A stretch of 14,736 bases of DNA from Alphaproteobacteria bacterium (GTDB lineage: Bacteria > Pseudomonadota > Alphaproteobacteria > Micropepsales > Micropepsaceae), in assembly GCA_003131925.1 (NCBI GenBank), contig PKWC01000108.1, positions 5,233 to 19,968 on the forward strand, written 5' to 3'. Below, piece after piece: positions 1 through 6,775 of this stretch. Both the position numbers and the translations under genes were made by a program. The notes beneath the pieces are model-generated. The model searched no databases, had not been told where the DNA came from, and saw only the letters and a program-made list of their open reading frames with translations. How positions within the stretch are numbered: position 1 is the first letter of the stretch; each line of letters begins with the position of its first letter.

Positions 1-44
1 AGTGAGGAAACCACGCCGCCGGTGATGAAGATCAACCGCGCCAT
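1..44 (-). CDS. pyrG: CTP synthase, N-terminal fragment (runs off the left edge)
   Basis: The reverse strand from position 44 reads ATG and then encodes MARLIFITGGVVSS, followed by the first two bases of a Leu-like codon at the window edge. This is the very conserved start of CTP synthase, the glutamine-dependent enzyme that aminates UTP to CTP. The GGVVSSLGKG segment it begins is part of the nucleotide-binding amidoligase domain. Only 14 codons are visible, so nothing can be said about the rest. The position directly after secG on the same strand is the order usual in Alphaproteobacteria, which supports the call. There is no good Shine-Dalgarno sequence just before the ATG. Confidence 0.88.
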   Translation of the reverse strand, partial: MARLIFITGGVVSS

Positions 45-52
45 GGAATCGC

Positions 53-82
53 AGCATAGGGAACCGACCGGGCGAACCTCAA
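53..82 (-). promoter_or_regulatory. Possible pyrG promoter
   Basis: On the minus strand, TTGAGG (77-82) and TATGCT (53-58) are separated by 18 bp and match the -35 and -10 consensus at 4 of 6 positions each. The -10 box ends only 8 bp before the pyrG ATG, so a transcript would have almost no leader. The element lies just downstream of the terminator-like hairpin at 93-123, which would separate pyrG from tpiA-secG. Short matches of this kind occur by chance, so this is tentative. Confidence 0.3.
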
Positions 83-84
83 GC

Positions 85-124
85 ACAAAAGACGCCGCCG
101 GGCGGAAAACTTCGCCCGCGGCGC
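85..124 (-). terminator. Rho-independent terminator-like hairpin after secG
   Basis: Positions 93-104 pair with 113-123 in an 11-bp, almost entirely G:C stem with one bulged base (98) and an 8-nt loop. Read on the minus strand, the stem is followed by GTCTTTTGTG (down to about 83), a short imperfect U-tract. Its place 30-60 bp beyond the secG stop and just before the pyrG start fits termination of tpiA-secG. The U-tract has only four consecutive T, so termination may be partial. Confidence 0.5.
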
Positions 125-156
125 AAAAGCCACGGCAAATCGCATGAGTTGAATGC

Positions 157-507
157 CTAACCGTGCGGCGAAGGAACGACGGGAAGCTTCTGCGTGTTCG
201 GCTGCGGCGAACTCTTGTGAACGGGCAACATCTGGGACGGCGTGCCCGGGTTGGCGTCGAGAAAAGACTGAGGCCGTCCGTGCAGCGCCAGCAATGTCAG
301 ACTGAGACTGGTTGCGAAGAACAGGACCGCGAGAATGGCTGTCGTGCGCGTCAGCGTGTCGGCGGCGCCGCGGGGCGAGAAAAGGCCGCCCAGCCCCGAA
401 CCTCCGCCGCCCATTCCGAGTGCGCCGCCTTCAGAGCGCTGCAGCAGCACGCTAATCACCATCGCGATCGAAACGAAAACCTGAATGACAATAAGCACGG
501 ACTGCAT
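157..507 (-). CDS. secG: Preprotein translocase subunit SecG
   Basis: A 116-residue protein of the SecG family, the small integral-membrane subunit that assists the SecYE channel and the SecA motor in protein export. Two membrane segments are visible, about residues 3-22 and 56-75. They are joined by the family's characteristic loop LLQRSEGGALG followed by a glycine-rich stretch (GMGGGGSGLGGLF). After the second segment comes a polar tail of about 40 residues rich in Pro, Gln and Ser, with no evident domain. The open frame extends far upstream, but the family begins at MQSVLIVIQV, so the ATG at 505-507 is chosen. It starts 31 bp after the tpiA stop on the same strand, so the two are probably co-transcribed. 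Confidence 0.92.
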   Translation of the reverse strand: MQSVLIVIQVFVSIAMVISVLLQRSEGGALGMGGGGSGLGGLFSPRGAADTLTRTTAILAVLFFATSLSLTLLALHGRPQSFLDANPGTPSQMLPVHKSSPQPNTQKLPVVPSPHG

Positions 508-538
508 CTGTCGCCGAAATCCATGATTTCGAAGCCGC

Positions 539-1312
539 TCATAGTGCAAAGGGCGAGCGGAGGGAAGAGGAGCCCGTCGAGGTCCCAACGATTTCGGCGA
601 ATTCCCCGGCCCGCAGGCTTGCGCCGCCGACAAGCGCGCCGTCCACGTTCGGAGCTGCCAGAATTGTCGCTGCGTTCGTCGTGTTGACGGAGCCTCCGTA
701 GAGGATGCGCAGGCGAGAGCCGTCTTCACCAAACCGTCCTTCCAGCTGTGCCCGGATGCAGGAATGCATTCGGGAGATTTCCTCCAGCGAAGGCGTGCGC
801 CCGGTCCCGATAGCCCAGATCGGTTCATAGGCCACCACGGTGGTCGTCGAATTTGCGTCAGGCGGAATGCTGCCTTCGAGCTGAGCGATGACGACGTTCT
901 GCGCGAGCCCACCATCATGCTGCTCCGCGGTTTCCCCGATGCATACAATCGCCAACAATCCTGCGCGCCGCGCGGCTGTCGTCCTCGCCGCAACCATGGC
1001 GTCCGTCAACCTGCAGGATTGACGCCGTTCCGAATGGCCCACGATCACGGCAGTTGCTCCTGCGTCAGCCAGCATCTCGGCGCTCACGTCGCCGGTAAAT
1101 GCACCTGAGGGCAGCGCGTGACAGTCCTGACCTCCGATGCCGATGCGATTCGAGGCGGCCACCACAGCGCGCGCCACGAGCGTGAAGGGTGGGAATATGA
1201 AAATGTCGGCGTTCGGCCCGGTTTCGGCGATCCATTGCGCGACAGCGCAAATTTCTGCGAGGGACTCGCCCACACCGTTCATTTTCCAATTGCCGGCGAT
1301 CAGCGGACGCAT
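539..1312 (-). CDS. tpiA: Triosephosphate isomerase
   Basis: A 257-residue TIM-barrel enzyme that interconverts dihydroxyacetone phosphate and glyceraldehyde 3-phosphate in glycolysis and gluconeogenesis; cytoplasmic. Visible catalytic elements are NWKMN at residues 8-12 (Asn8, Lys10), HSERR at 93-97 (His93), AYEPIWAIGTG at 161-171 (catalytic Glu163 and the start of flexible loop 6), and YGGS at 205-208 for phosphate binding. Length is normal for the family. The frame is open upstream, but the conserved beginning MRPLIAGNWKMN fixes the start at 1312. One oddity is that the usual Gly-Glu of the HSERRxxxGETD motif is replaced by Arg-Leu (residues 101-102). Its own Shine-Dalgarno is weak, and a tiny upstream ORF overlaps its start. 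secG follows 31 bp later. Confidence 0.95.
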   Translation of the reverse strand: MRPLIAGNWKMNGVGESLAEICAVAQWIAETGPNADIFIFPPFTLVARAVVAASNRIGIGGQDCHALPSGAFTGDVSAEMLADAGATAVIVGHSERRQSCRLTDAMVAARTTAARRAGLLAIVCIGETAEQHDGGLAQNVVIAQLEGSIPPDANSTTTVVAYEPIWAIGTGRTPSLEEISRMHSCIRAQLEGRFGEDGSRLRILYGGSVNTTNAATILAAPNVDGALVGGASLRAGEFAEIVGTSTGSSSLRSPFAL

Positions 1313-1344
1313 GGTCGGAACTGCCTTGGCTTGCTGTTGCTCAT
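1300..1344 (-). CDS. Possible 14-codon leader ORF overlapping the tpiA start
   Basis: On the minus strand an ATG at 1342-1344 is preceded three bases upstream by GGGAGG, a far better ribosome site than tpiA has. It opens a frame reading MSNSKPRQFRPCVR and stops at TGA 1300-1302, 13 bases inside tpiA in another frame. Such an arrangement can deliver terminating ribosomes to a weak downstream start (translational coupling). I see no sequence family for so short a peptide, and chance occurrence is possible. Confidence 0.3.
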   Translation of the reverse strand: MSNSKPRQFRPCVR

Positions 1345-1359
1345 GGCCCTCCCTATCAT
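1331..1359 (+). promoter_or_regulatory. Candidate ppiD promoter
   Basis: TTGCTG (1331-1336), a 17-bp spacer and TATCAT (1354-1359) form a plausible housekeeping promoter reading toward ppiD, with the -10 box matching 5 of 6 consensus bases and the -35 box 3 of 6. The predicted start of transcription would be near 1366, about 27 bases before the ppiD ATG. It lies in the 80-bp divergent gap between tpiA and ppiD. Confidence 0.4.
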
Positions 1360-1392
1360 CCGCCGCTTTTTGCCGCCACCGGATCCACGACC

Positions 1393-3276
1393 ATGCTTCA
1401 GCAGATGCGCCGCCTATCGAAGTCCTGGATTTCATCCATATTTCTGGGGCTGCTGGCGCTCAGCTTTGGCGTTTGGGGCATAGCCGACATTTTTCGCGGC
1501 ACGACCGACACAAGTGTGGCCACGGTGGGCGGAGACAAGATTTCCGCCGAAGAATTCCAGCGTGACTACCACAACTACCGCCGAAATGCAGGAACCGAAC
1601 TTGGGCACGAGCTTTCCGCCGAAGAAGCGCATGCCAAAGGGCTGGACCGACAAGCCCTGCAGATCGAGATCAACCGGGCAGCCCTGGACCAGACAACCGG
1701 GCATTACGGACTCGTTGCGAGTGATGCCGAGGTATCGAGCACAATTCGCGCAATTCCTGCGTTCAGGGGACCCCTCGGTGCTTTCGACCGTACAAGCTTT
1801 GTCGAGCGAATCAGAAACGCAGGCTTTACCGAAGACAGTTTTGTCGCGCGCGAGCGGCAGGACCTGGCCACCGAGCAGATGCTCGCCGCAGTCCATGGCG
1901 GGCTCGCATTTCCCCTGGATTACGCCCGGCTTTTCTTCGACTATCTGAACGAGCGGCGCGCCGCCGAGTATGTGGTCCTGCCGAAGGAGGCGACCGGGTC
2001 TCCGCCTCAGGCCAGCGACGAGGATCTGGCCGCTTATGTCAAGTCACATCCCGTGCAATTCAGCACGCCTGAATATCGCGAAATAACCTATGCGGTGGCG
2101 GGTCCGCAGGACGTGATGAACCAGTTGCAGGTCACCGACGACCAGCTGAAGCAGCAATACGAACTGCACAAGGATGAGTATCAGATCGCCGAGAAGCGCG
2201 ATGTGGAACAGATTACGTTGCCCGACGAAGCAAGCGCGAAGGCGGCGCGCGCAAAGATCGACGCGGGAACAGGTTTCGCAGACATAGCTACGCAGCGCGG
2301 ATTGCAGCCGACCGACACGTCGCTCGGGAGCGTCGTGGCAGACGATCTCGGAAAGGACCGGGGACCGCCGACATTCGCGTTGCAGGCGGGCGGCGTGACC
2401 CAGCCCATCAAGACCACGTTTGGCTGGACGTTGCTCCATGTCACCAAGATCACGCCCGGCGTCAGCAAATCCTTCCCGGATGTCAAGGACGCGCTGCGCA
2501 AGGAAGTCATGAATCAGCTCGCGAGTGCCAAACTATCGGACGTAAGCAACGCGTTTGACGATGCGAGCGCCGGCGGCGCGCCCCTCGCCCAGGCGGCCAA
2601 GCGTGTTGGCATGCGCGTGGTTCATGTTGCCGCGGTGGACAAGCGGGGCCAGACGCCCGAAGGAACGAAGGCCGATCTTCCCACGTCGCCGGACTTCCTG
2701 GCGCAAATGCAAAAGGCGGATGTCGGCGAAGAAGGGGACCCCTTTCCATCCACCGATGGAAATGTCTACGTCATCAAAGTGAACGGTGTAACTCCACCGA
2801 AGCTCAAGGCTCTCTCTTCTGTGCGCGCCGAAGCTGCGACAGCCTGGTCGGCCGATATGCAACGGCAGCGCATGGCTAGTCTTGCGAAACAGCTGGTGGC
2901 CGAGGCGTCGGCTGCCAAAAACCTGTCGGGAATTGCAGCGAGGCTGCATGCCACTGTCCAATCGACCGGTGCGCTTGCACGCGGTGCGGTAGTTGGCACG
3001 CTGTCGCCACAACTGGTGCGAAACCTGTTCGATGCAGCGCCGGGGAGCGTCGTATCTGCACCCGCCGCCAGCGGAGACGGCATCGCAATCGCGCGGATCA
3101 CGGGCATCGAACATCCGCCGGCGCCGCTCGGAAATCCCTACTTTCAGCGTCTTGTCACAAGCATAAGCAGTCAGGAGCAGGGGGATTATGATTTGGCGTT
3201 CGCCATGGCCGCTCGCGCCCGTGCGGGCGTGATGATCAACCAGGCGCAACTGGACCGGGTCGCGGGCGGCTCGTAA
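1393..3276 (+). CDS. ppiD: SurA N-terminal / parvulin-type periplasmic folding factor PpiD
   Basis: A 627-residue inner-membrane-anchored periplasmic chaperone of the PpiD type, which in related bacteria assists newly exported proteins near the Sec translocon. A short basic N-terminus is followed by a single membrane anchor at about residues 14-34. A SurA_N/PpiD-like chaperone region starts near 38 (SVATVGGDKISAEEF) and continues to about 195. A parvulin-like domain spans about 267-355 and ends with FGWTLLHVTKI. A second extended region follows to the C-terminus. The N-terminal His of active parvulins is absent (the strand reads KRDVEQITL), as in E. coli PpiD, so the protein is probably a chaperone rather than an efficient isomerase. 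No strong Shine-Dalgarno precedes the ATG at 1393; Met5 at 1405 is an alternative start. trpE follows 7 bp later. Confidence 0.9.
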   Translation: MLQQMRRLSKSWISSIFLGLLALSFGVWGIADIFRGTTDTSVATVGGDKISAEEFQRDYHNYRRNAGTELGHELSAEEAHAKGLDRQALQIEINRAALDQTTGHYGLVASDAEVSSTIRAIPAFRGPLGAFDRTSFVERIRNAGFTEDSFVARERQDLATEQMLAAVHGGLAFPLDYARLFFDYLNERRAAEYVVLPKEATGSPPQASDEDLAAYVKSHPVQFSTPEYREITYAVAGPQDVMNQLQVTDDQLKQQYELHKDEYQIAEKRDVEQITLPDEASAKAARAKIDAGTGFADIATQRGLQPTDTSLGSVVADDLGKDRGPPTFALQAGGVTQPIKTTFGWTLLHVTKITPGVSKSFPDVKDALRKEVMNQLASAKLSDVSNAFDDASAGGAPLAQAAKRVGMRVVHVAAVDKRGQTPEGTKADLPTSPDFLAQMQKADVGEEGDPFPSTDGNVYVIKVNGVTPPKLKALSSVRAEAATAWSADMQRQRMASLAKQLVAEASAAKNLSGIAARLHATVQSTGALARGAVVGTLSPQLVRNLFDAAPGSVVSAPAASGDGIAIARITGIEHPPAPLGNPYFQRLVTSISSQEQGDYDLAFAMAARARAGVMINQAQLDRVAGGS

Positions 3277-3283
3277 TCGTCGA

Positions 3284-4789
3284 ATGAAATTTGAGCCGGA
3301 CTTTCCGGTCTTTTCGCGCATCCACGACCAGGGTCGCGGCCAGGCCGTTTTTGCGCGCCGGATCGCGGATCTGGAAACACCCGTCTCGGCCTACATGAAA
3401 CTCGCCGGCTCGCGCGAGAACGCATTCCTGCTCGAGAGCGTTCAAGGCGGCGACACACGTGGGCGCTACTCCGTCATAGGCATCGACCCGGACGTCGTCT
3501 GGCGTTGCCGCGATGGACGCGCCGAGATCATCCGCGATCCCCGGTTCAACGGCCCCGCAACTCCGGTGTCGCCGGATCGCCCATTTCAGTCGCTGCGCGC
3601 ACTGCTGCGCGAGACGCAGATGGAACTGCCGCGCGAGCTTCCGCCGATGGCCGTCGGTCTGTTCGGCTATCTGGGCTATGACATGGTGCGCCTCATCGAG
3701 CGGCTTGGTCCCTCGCCCCCGGATCCGCTCGACCTGCCCGACGCCATCCTCATGCGTCCGACCATTACCGCAGTCTTCGACAATATTCGCGATGGGATTG
3801 CATTGGTCACCCCCTCACAGCCACGGCCGGGCGTCGAAGCACGCGTGGCGTATGCGGAGGCATCGCAACGCCTATTCGGGGCGGCCGCGCGCCTTGATGG
3901 GCCGCTGCCGGCGTCCGGGCTCCATGTGAAGTCGACGGAGGAACATCGTATTGAATCCAATATGACCCGGGCCGGGTATTTCGCCATCGTCGAACGTGCG
4001 AAGGCCTACATCCGCGCCGGCGACGTGTTCCAGGTGGTACCAAGCCAGCGATTTCGCAGGCCGTTCGCGCTTCCTGCCTTCTCGCTTTACCGCGCGCTCC
4101 GCCGCCTCAATCCGTCGCCCTTCCTCTATCATCTGGCGTTGCCGGGCTTTGCCATTGTTGGTTCCAGTCCGGAAATCCTTGTGCGATTGCGCGACGGCAC
4201 GGTCACCATACGACCGATCGCGGGAACACGGCGACGGGGCGACACACCGCAAGAAGATGCAACACTCGCCGTCGAGCTGGCGAGCGATCCCAAGGAACGC
4301 GCCGAACATCTGATGCTGCTTGACCTTGGCCGCAACGATGTCGGCCGCGTCGCTGCCACAGGAAGCGTAAAGGTCACGGACAGCTTCTTCATCGAGCGCT
4401 ACTCGCATGTGATGCATCTCGTCTCCAACGTCGAAGGAAAAATCCGCGGCGGCCTGGACGCCATCGACGCACTGGCGGCGGGAATGCCGGCCGGCACGCT
4501 GACCGGCGCGCCCAAAATTCGCGCGATGGAAATCATCGACGAGTTCGAAAAGGAAAAGCGGGGCGCAGCCTATGCCGGCGCGGTCGGCTATTTCGCGGCG
4601 AACGGCACGATGGACACCTGCATCGTACTTCGCACCGCGGTCGTGAAGGACGGCATGATGTATGTACAGGCAGGCGGCGGTGTCGTCGCCGACAGCGTAC
4701 CGGAATTGGAATTCGAGGAAAGCGTCAACAAGGCCAAGGCTCTTTTTGCCGCCGCCGACGAGGCGGTGCGCTACATGTCGCCGGATTGA
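3284..4789 (+). CDS. trpE: Anthranilate synthase component I
   Basis: A 501-residue chorismate-utilising enzyme that, with the glutamine amidotransferase TrpG, makes anthranilate, the first committed step of tryptophan synthesis. The N-terminal regulatory domain carries LLESVQGGDTRGRYSVIG (residues 49-66), where LLES is the tryptophan feedback-binding motif. The catalytic half has NPSPF (276-280), IVGSSPE (291-297), PIAGTRRRG (311-319), DLGRNDVGRV (347-356), GTLTGAPK (404-411) and QAGGGVVADSVPE (462-474). The LLES site and the overall length favour TrpE over PabB. It lies 7 bp after ppiD, probably in the same transcript. trpG, expected next, is absent; instead a gene on the opposite strand ends 18 bp away. 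I see no terminator in that gap. Confidence 0.95.
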   Translation: MKFEPDFPVFSRIHDQGRGQAVFARRIADLETPVSAYMKLAGSRENAFLLESVQGGDTRGRYSVIGIDPDVVWRCRDGRAEIIRDPRFNGPATPVSPDRPFQSLRALLRETQMELPRELPPMAVGLFGYLGYDMVRLIERLGPSPPDPLDLPDAILMRPTITAVFDNIRDGIALVTPSQPRPGVEARVAYAEASQRLFGAAARLDGPLPASGLHVKSTEEHRIESNMTRAGYFAIVERAKAYIRAGDVFQVVPSQRFRRPFALPAFSLYRALRRLNPSPFLYHLALPGFAIVGSSPEILVRLRDGTVTIRPIAGTRRRGDTPQEDATLAVELASDPKERAEHLMLLDLGRNDVGRVAATGSVKVTDSFFIERYSHVMHLVSNVEGKIRGGLDAIDALAAGMPAGTLTGAPKIRAMEIIDEFEKEKRGAAYAGAVGYFAANGTMDTCIVLRTAVVKDGMMYVQAGGGVVADSVPELEFEESVNKAKALFAAADEAVRYMSPD

Positions 4790-4807
4790 ACCAAAGACAA
4801 GCGGCGA

Positions 4808-5749
4808 TCAGCGGTGGACGCGGCCATCGAGAACAATCGGGCCGCGGAATTGCCGCAGCACCGACGCCAGCCAGCTGCCGTCATATCGCGACGCTGAACG
4901 TTCGAACGCCCGCCGAAGATCATGCCAGCGAAGTCCGGGCGAGCCGTGATGGATGCCGTGAAAGTTCTGACCCAACACGATCCATGATGCCCAGCGCGGG
5001 AGGCTTGTGTTGCGCGCGTTGGTTCCGGAATCCAGCGCGGTTCCATAGTGCGGCGCGTTGTCGAGCAGAGAGAGAGCCAGGTGGCGCGCTGCGATCGAAG
5101 CGGCAAGAACGGGCCAGTGCGCGCGCCAGCAATAGGACGCGAGTGCAAGCAGCGCGCAAATCACAAACAGGTCAAAGCGAATCCGGCGTCGGCGCCCGGC
5201 ATTCGTCAAGGCACGGAACGCGGCGGACCGCATGGCGGCATGTTCCACGCCTGACGCAATTCTTTCGATCAGCCAGGCGGCAATGCGCGGCGGCAACGCG
5301 AGCGCGATCGCAGATGTCGACGATATCAACGCATGGCCGCCCAGTAGCTTCAGGTAATAGGGGCCGGCGCTTGAAACGCGGGAGCCGCCGGGGGGCACGG
5401 CTTCCGGCCGATCGAACACATGGCGATTGGCACTGTGATGCAGAAGATGGCCGAAGCGCATCACGTCCCACGACAGGCACAGCAAGACACCGAGCAACCG
5501 GCCCGCACGGCGATTGGCCGATGCGTCTGCAAACAGGTTTCCGTGAATCGACTCGTGCATGAGCCCCCAATGCAATGGAGTAGAGACCGCGCAAAGGGCC
5601 ACGATTGCGAACGCCATCCATGCGTTGATCGGCAGGATCAGCGGAGCGATGAACAATTGCAGCACAGATATCGTCAGTGCCGCGGCGAGCAGCGCGAAAT
5701 TGGCACGAGCGTACTTCACGCCCGACGAACGGCCACGCGGCAACGTCAT
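4808..5749 (-). CDS. Membrane fatty-acid-desaturase-like protein
   Basis: A 313-residue membrane protein with the histidine clusters of the di-iron fatty acid desaturase / hydroxylase superfamily. The clusters are HWGLMHESIHG (His60, 65, 69), HLLHH (His101, 104, 105) and HGIHH (His264, 267, 268), with an additional His234 in DNAPHYG. Hydrophobic segments at about 18-55, 85-97, 135-160 and 193-230 place the clusters on the cytoplasmic face, as the family expects. Family members insert double bonds or hydroxyls into acyl chains or carotenoids; the substrate cannot be told here. The ATG at 5749 is preferred; an in-frame TTG at 5773 would add eight residues. Neither has a strong ribosome site. 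It lies about 120 bp after the hydrolase on the same strand with no clear terminator between, so read-through from the efflux operon is possible. Confidence 0.8.
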   Translation of the reverse strand: MTLPRGRSSGVKYARANFALLAAALTISVLQLFIAPLILPINAWMAFAIVALCAVSTPLHWGLMHESIHGNLFADASANRRAGRLLGVLLCLSWDVMRFGHLLHHSANRHVFDRPEAVPPGGSRVSSAGPYYLKLLGGHALISSTSAIALALPPRIAAWLIERIASGVEHAAMRSAAFRALTNAGRRRRIRFDLFVICALLALASYCWRAHWPVLAASIAARHLALSLLDNAPHYGTALDSGTNARNTSLPRWASWIVLGQNFHGIHHGSPGLRWHDLRRAFERSASRYDGSWLASVLRQFRGPIVLDGRVHR

Positions 5750-5872
5750 GGAATCTATATCTTGAGCAAACAAGCGGAATCGCCCCAGCCGAGCTACGCC
5801 CAGTTATCCATGCACGGCGGAGGCGGGCAAGATAATTTCCCATCATGCAATCACCCAATGTGGGGCGCCGCC

Positions 5873-6775
5873 CTACAGACTTGGTGCATGTTCGAGGAAA
5901 TGCTCGACGTCGCGGGTGAACTGGTCGGGATCCTGCAGGAACGAGAAGTGGCTGACGCCCGGCTGGATCAGAAGTGACGCCTGGGGAATATGGTCTGCCA
6001 TATATAATGTGTTCTCACGTTTGATCGCCTCGTCGTGATCCCCGTCCACGATCCAGGTCGGTACGCGCATTGCTCCAAGCTGCGCGGCCGTAAAATGCGG
6101 TTCGACTGCCCACATCCGCGTAATTTGCGCGACGAAGTCCTTGTGCGCTTGCGGCGTCGGCGAAAGGGTCTCGAACTCCTTGCCGGCGCGAGCCATGAAA
6201 GCGGTAAAGACAGGACTTCTGTTCACATCCTTCACGCCGGCGGGATCCGAATTGGCGGCAAAAGCGAAGAGTTTCGTCACGCGTTCCGGATGATGGATGG
6301 CGATGTCGAGTCCAAGGATCGCGCCATCGCTCCAGCCGACGATCGCCGCTCTGCCGATATGCAGATAGTCGAGAAGTCCGAGCACGTCCGAGGCCATGAG
6401 GTCATAACCGAACGGCGCGGAGTTGCGGGTGCTGCGCCCGTGTCCGCGGCTGTCCATCACGATGACTTTGTAGTGCCGGGCAAGCGCCGGCACCTGATTT
6501 CCCCAATAGTTCGCATTCGCAAGCCCGCCGTGCAGAAGGATGACGGGGGTGCCCGCGCCGAACTCCGCGTACCAGATCCTGATCCCGTTCACCGGCACGA
6601 ATCCGCTTTGTTCCGCACGCGGAAGAACGGGCGTAGGAGGCAGGGTCGTCCATTGGGGCGCGGCCTGCGCTTCAAGTGTGCCGATCAAAAACAGCAACGC
6701 GAGCGATCCGCACGCTCGCCGTAGCCCTTTGTCATTTCTTCGGGCCGATCCTTGTCGCTTGATGAGTGTCCGCAT
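5873..6775 (-). CDS. Exported alpha/beta hydrolase
   Basis: A 300-residue alpha/beta-hydrolase-fold protein. It has a long basic n-region (1-20), a hydrophobic stretch (21-33) and a probable signal peptidase site at AQA-A near residue 38, so it is probably periplasmic. The oxyanion-hole motif LHGG is at 81-84, the nucleophile elbow GWSDG has Ser149, the acid is probably Asp248 in GDHDEA, and the base is His276 in GVSHFS; the triad is complete. DSRGHGRS (108-115) is also typical. Substrates in this family are esters, lactones and amides; none can be assigned here. The start at 6775 is supported by GGAGG six bases upstream (6782-6786), although it lies 44 bp inside the outer-membrane channel gene. 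This overlap implies translational coupling to the efflux operon. Confidence 0.88.
   Translation of the reverse strand: MRTLIKRQGSARRNDKGLRRACGSLALLFLIGTLEAQAAPQWTTLPPTPVLPRAEQSGFVPVNGIRIWYAEFGAGTPVILLHGGLANANYWGNQVPALARHYKVIVMDSRGHGRSTRNSAPFGYDLMASDVLGLLDYLHIGRAAIVGWSDGAILGLDIAIHHPERVTKLFAFAANSDPAGVKDVNRSPVFTAFMARAGKEFETLSPTPQAHKDFVAQITRMWAVEPHFTAAQLGAMRVPTWIVDGDHDEAIKRENTLYMADHIPQASLLIQPGVSHFSFLQDPDQFTRDVEHFLEHAPSL

Noticed and set aside
508..993. Long N-terminal extension of the secG frame
   Set aside because: It overlaps tpiA on the same strand in another frame and is Arg/Pro/Ser-rich; SecG proteins begin at the MQSVLIVIQV segment.
4790..4807. Bidirectional terminator between trpE and the desaturase gene
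   Set aside because: The 18-bp gap has no stem-loop or T-tract.
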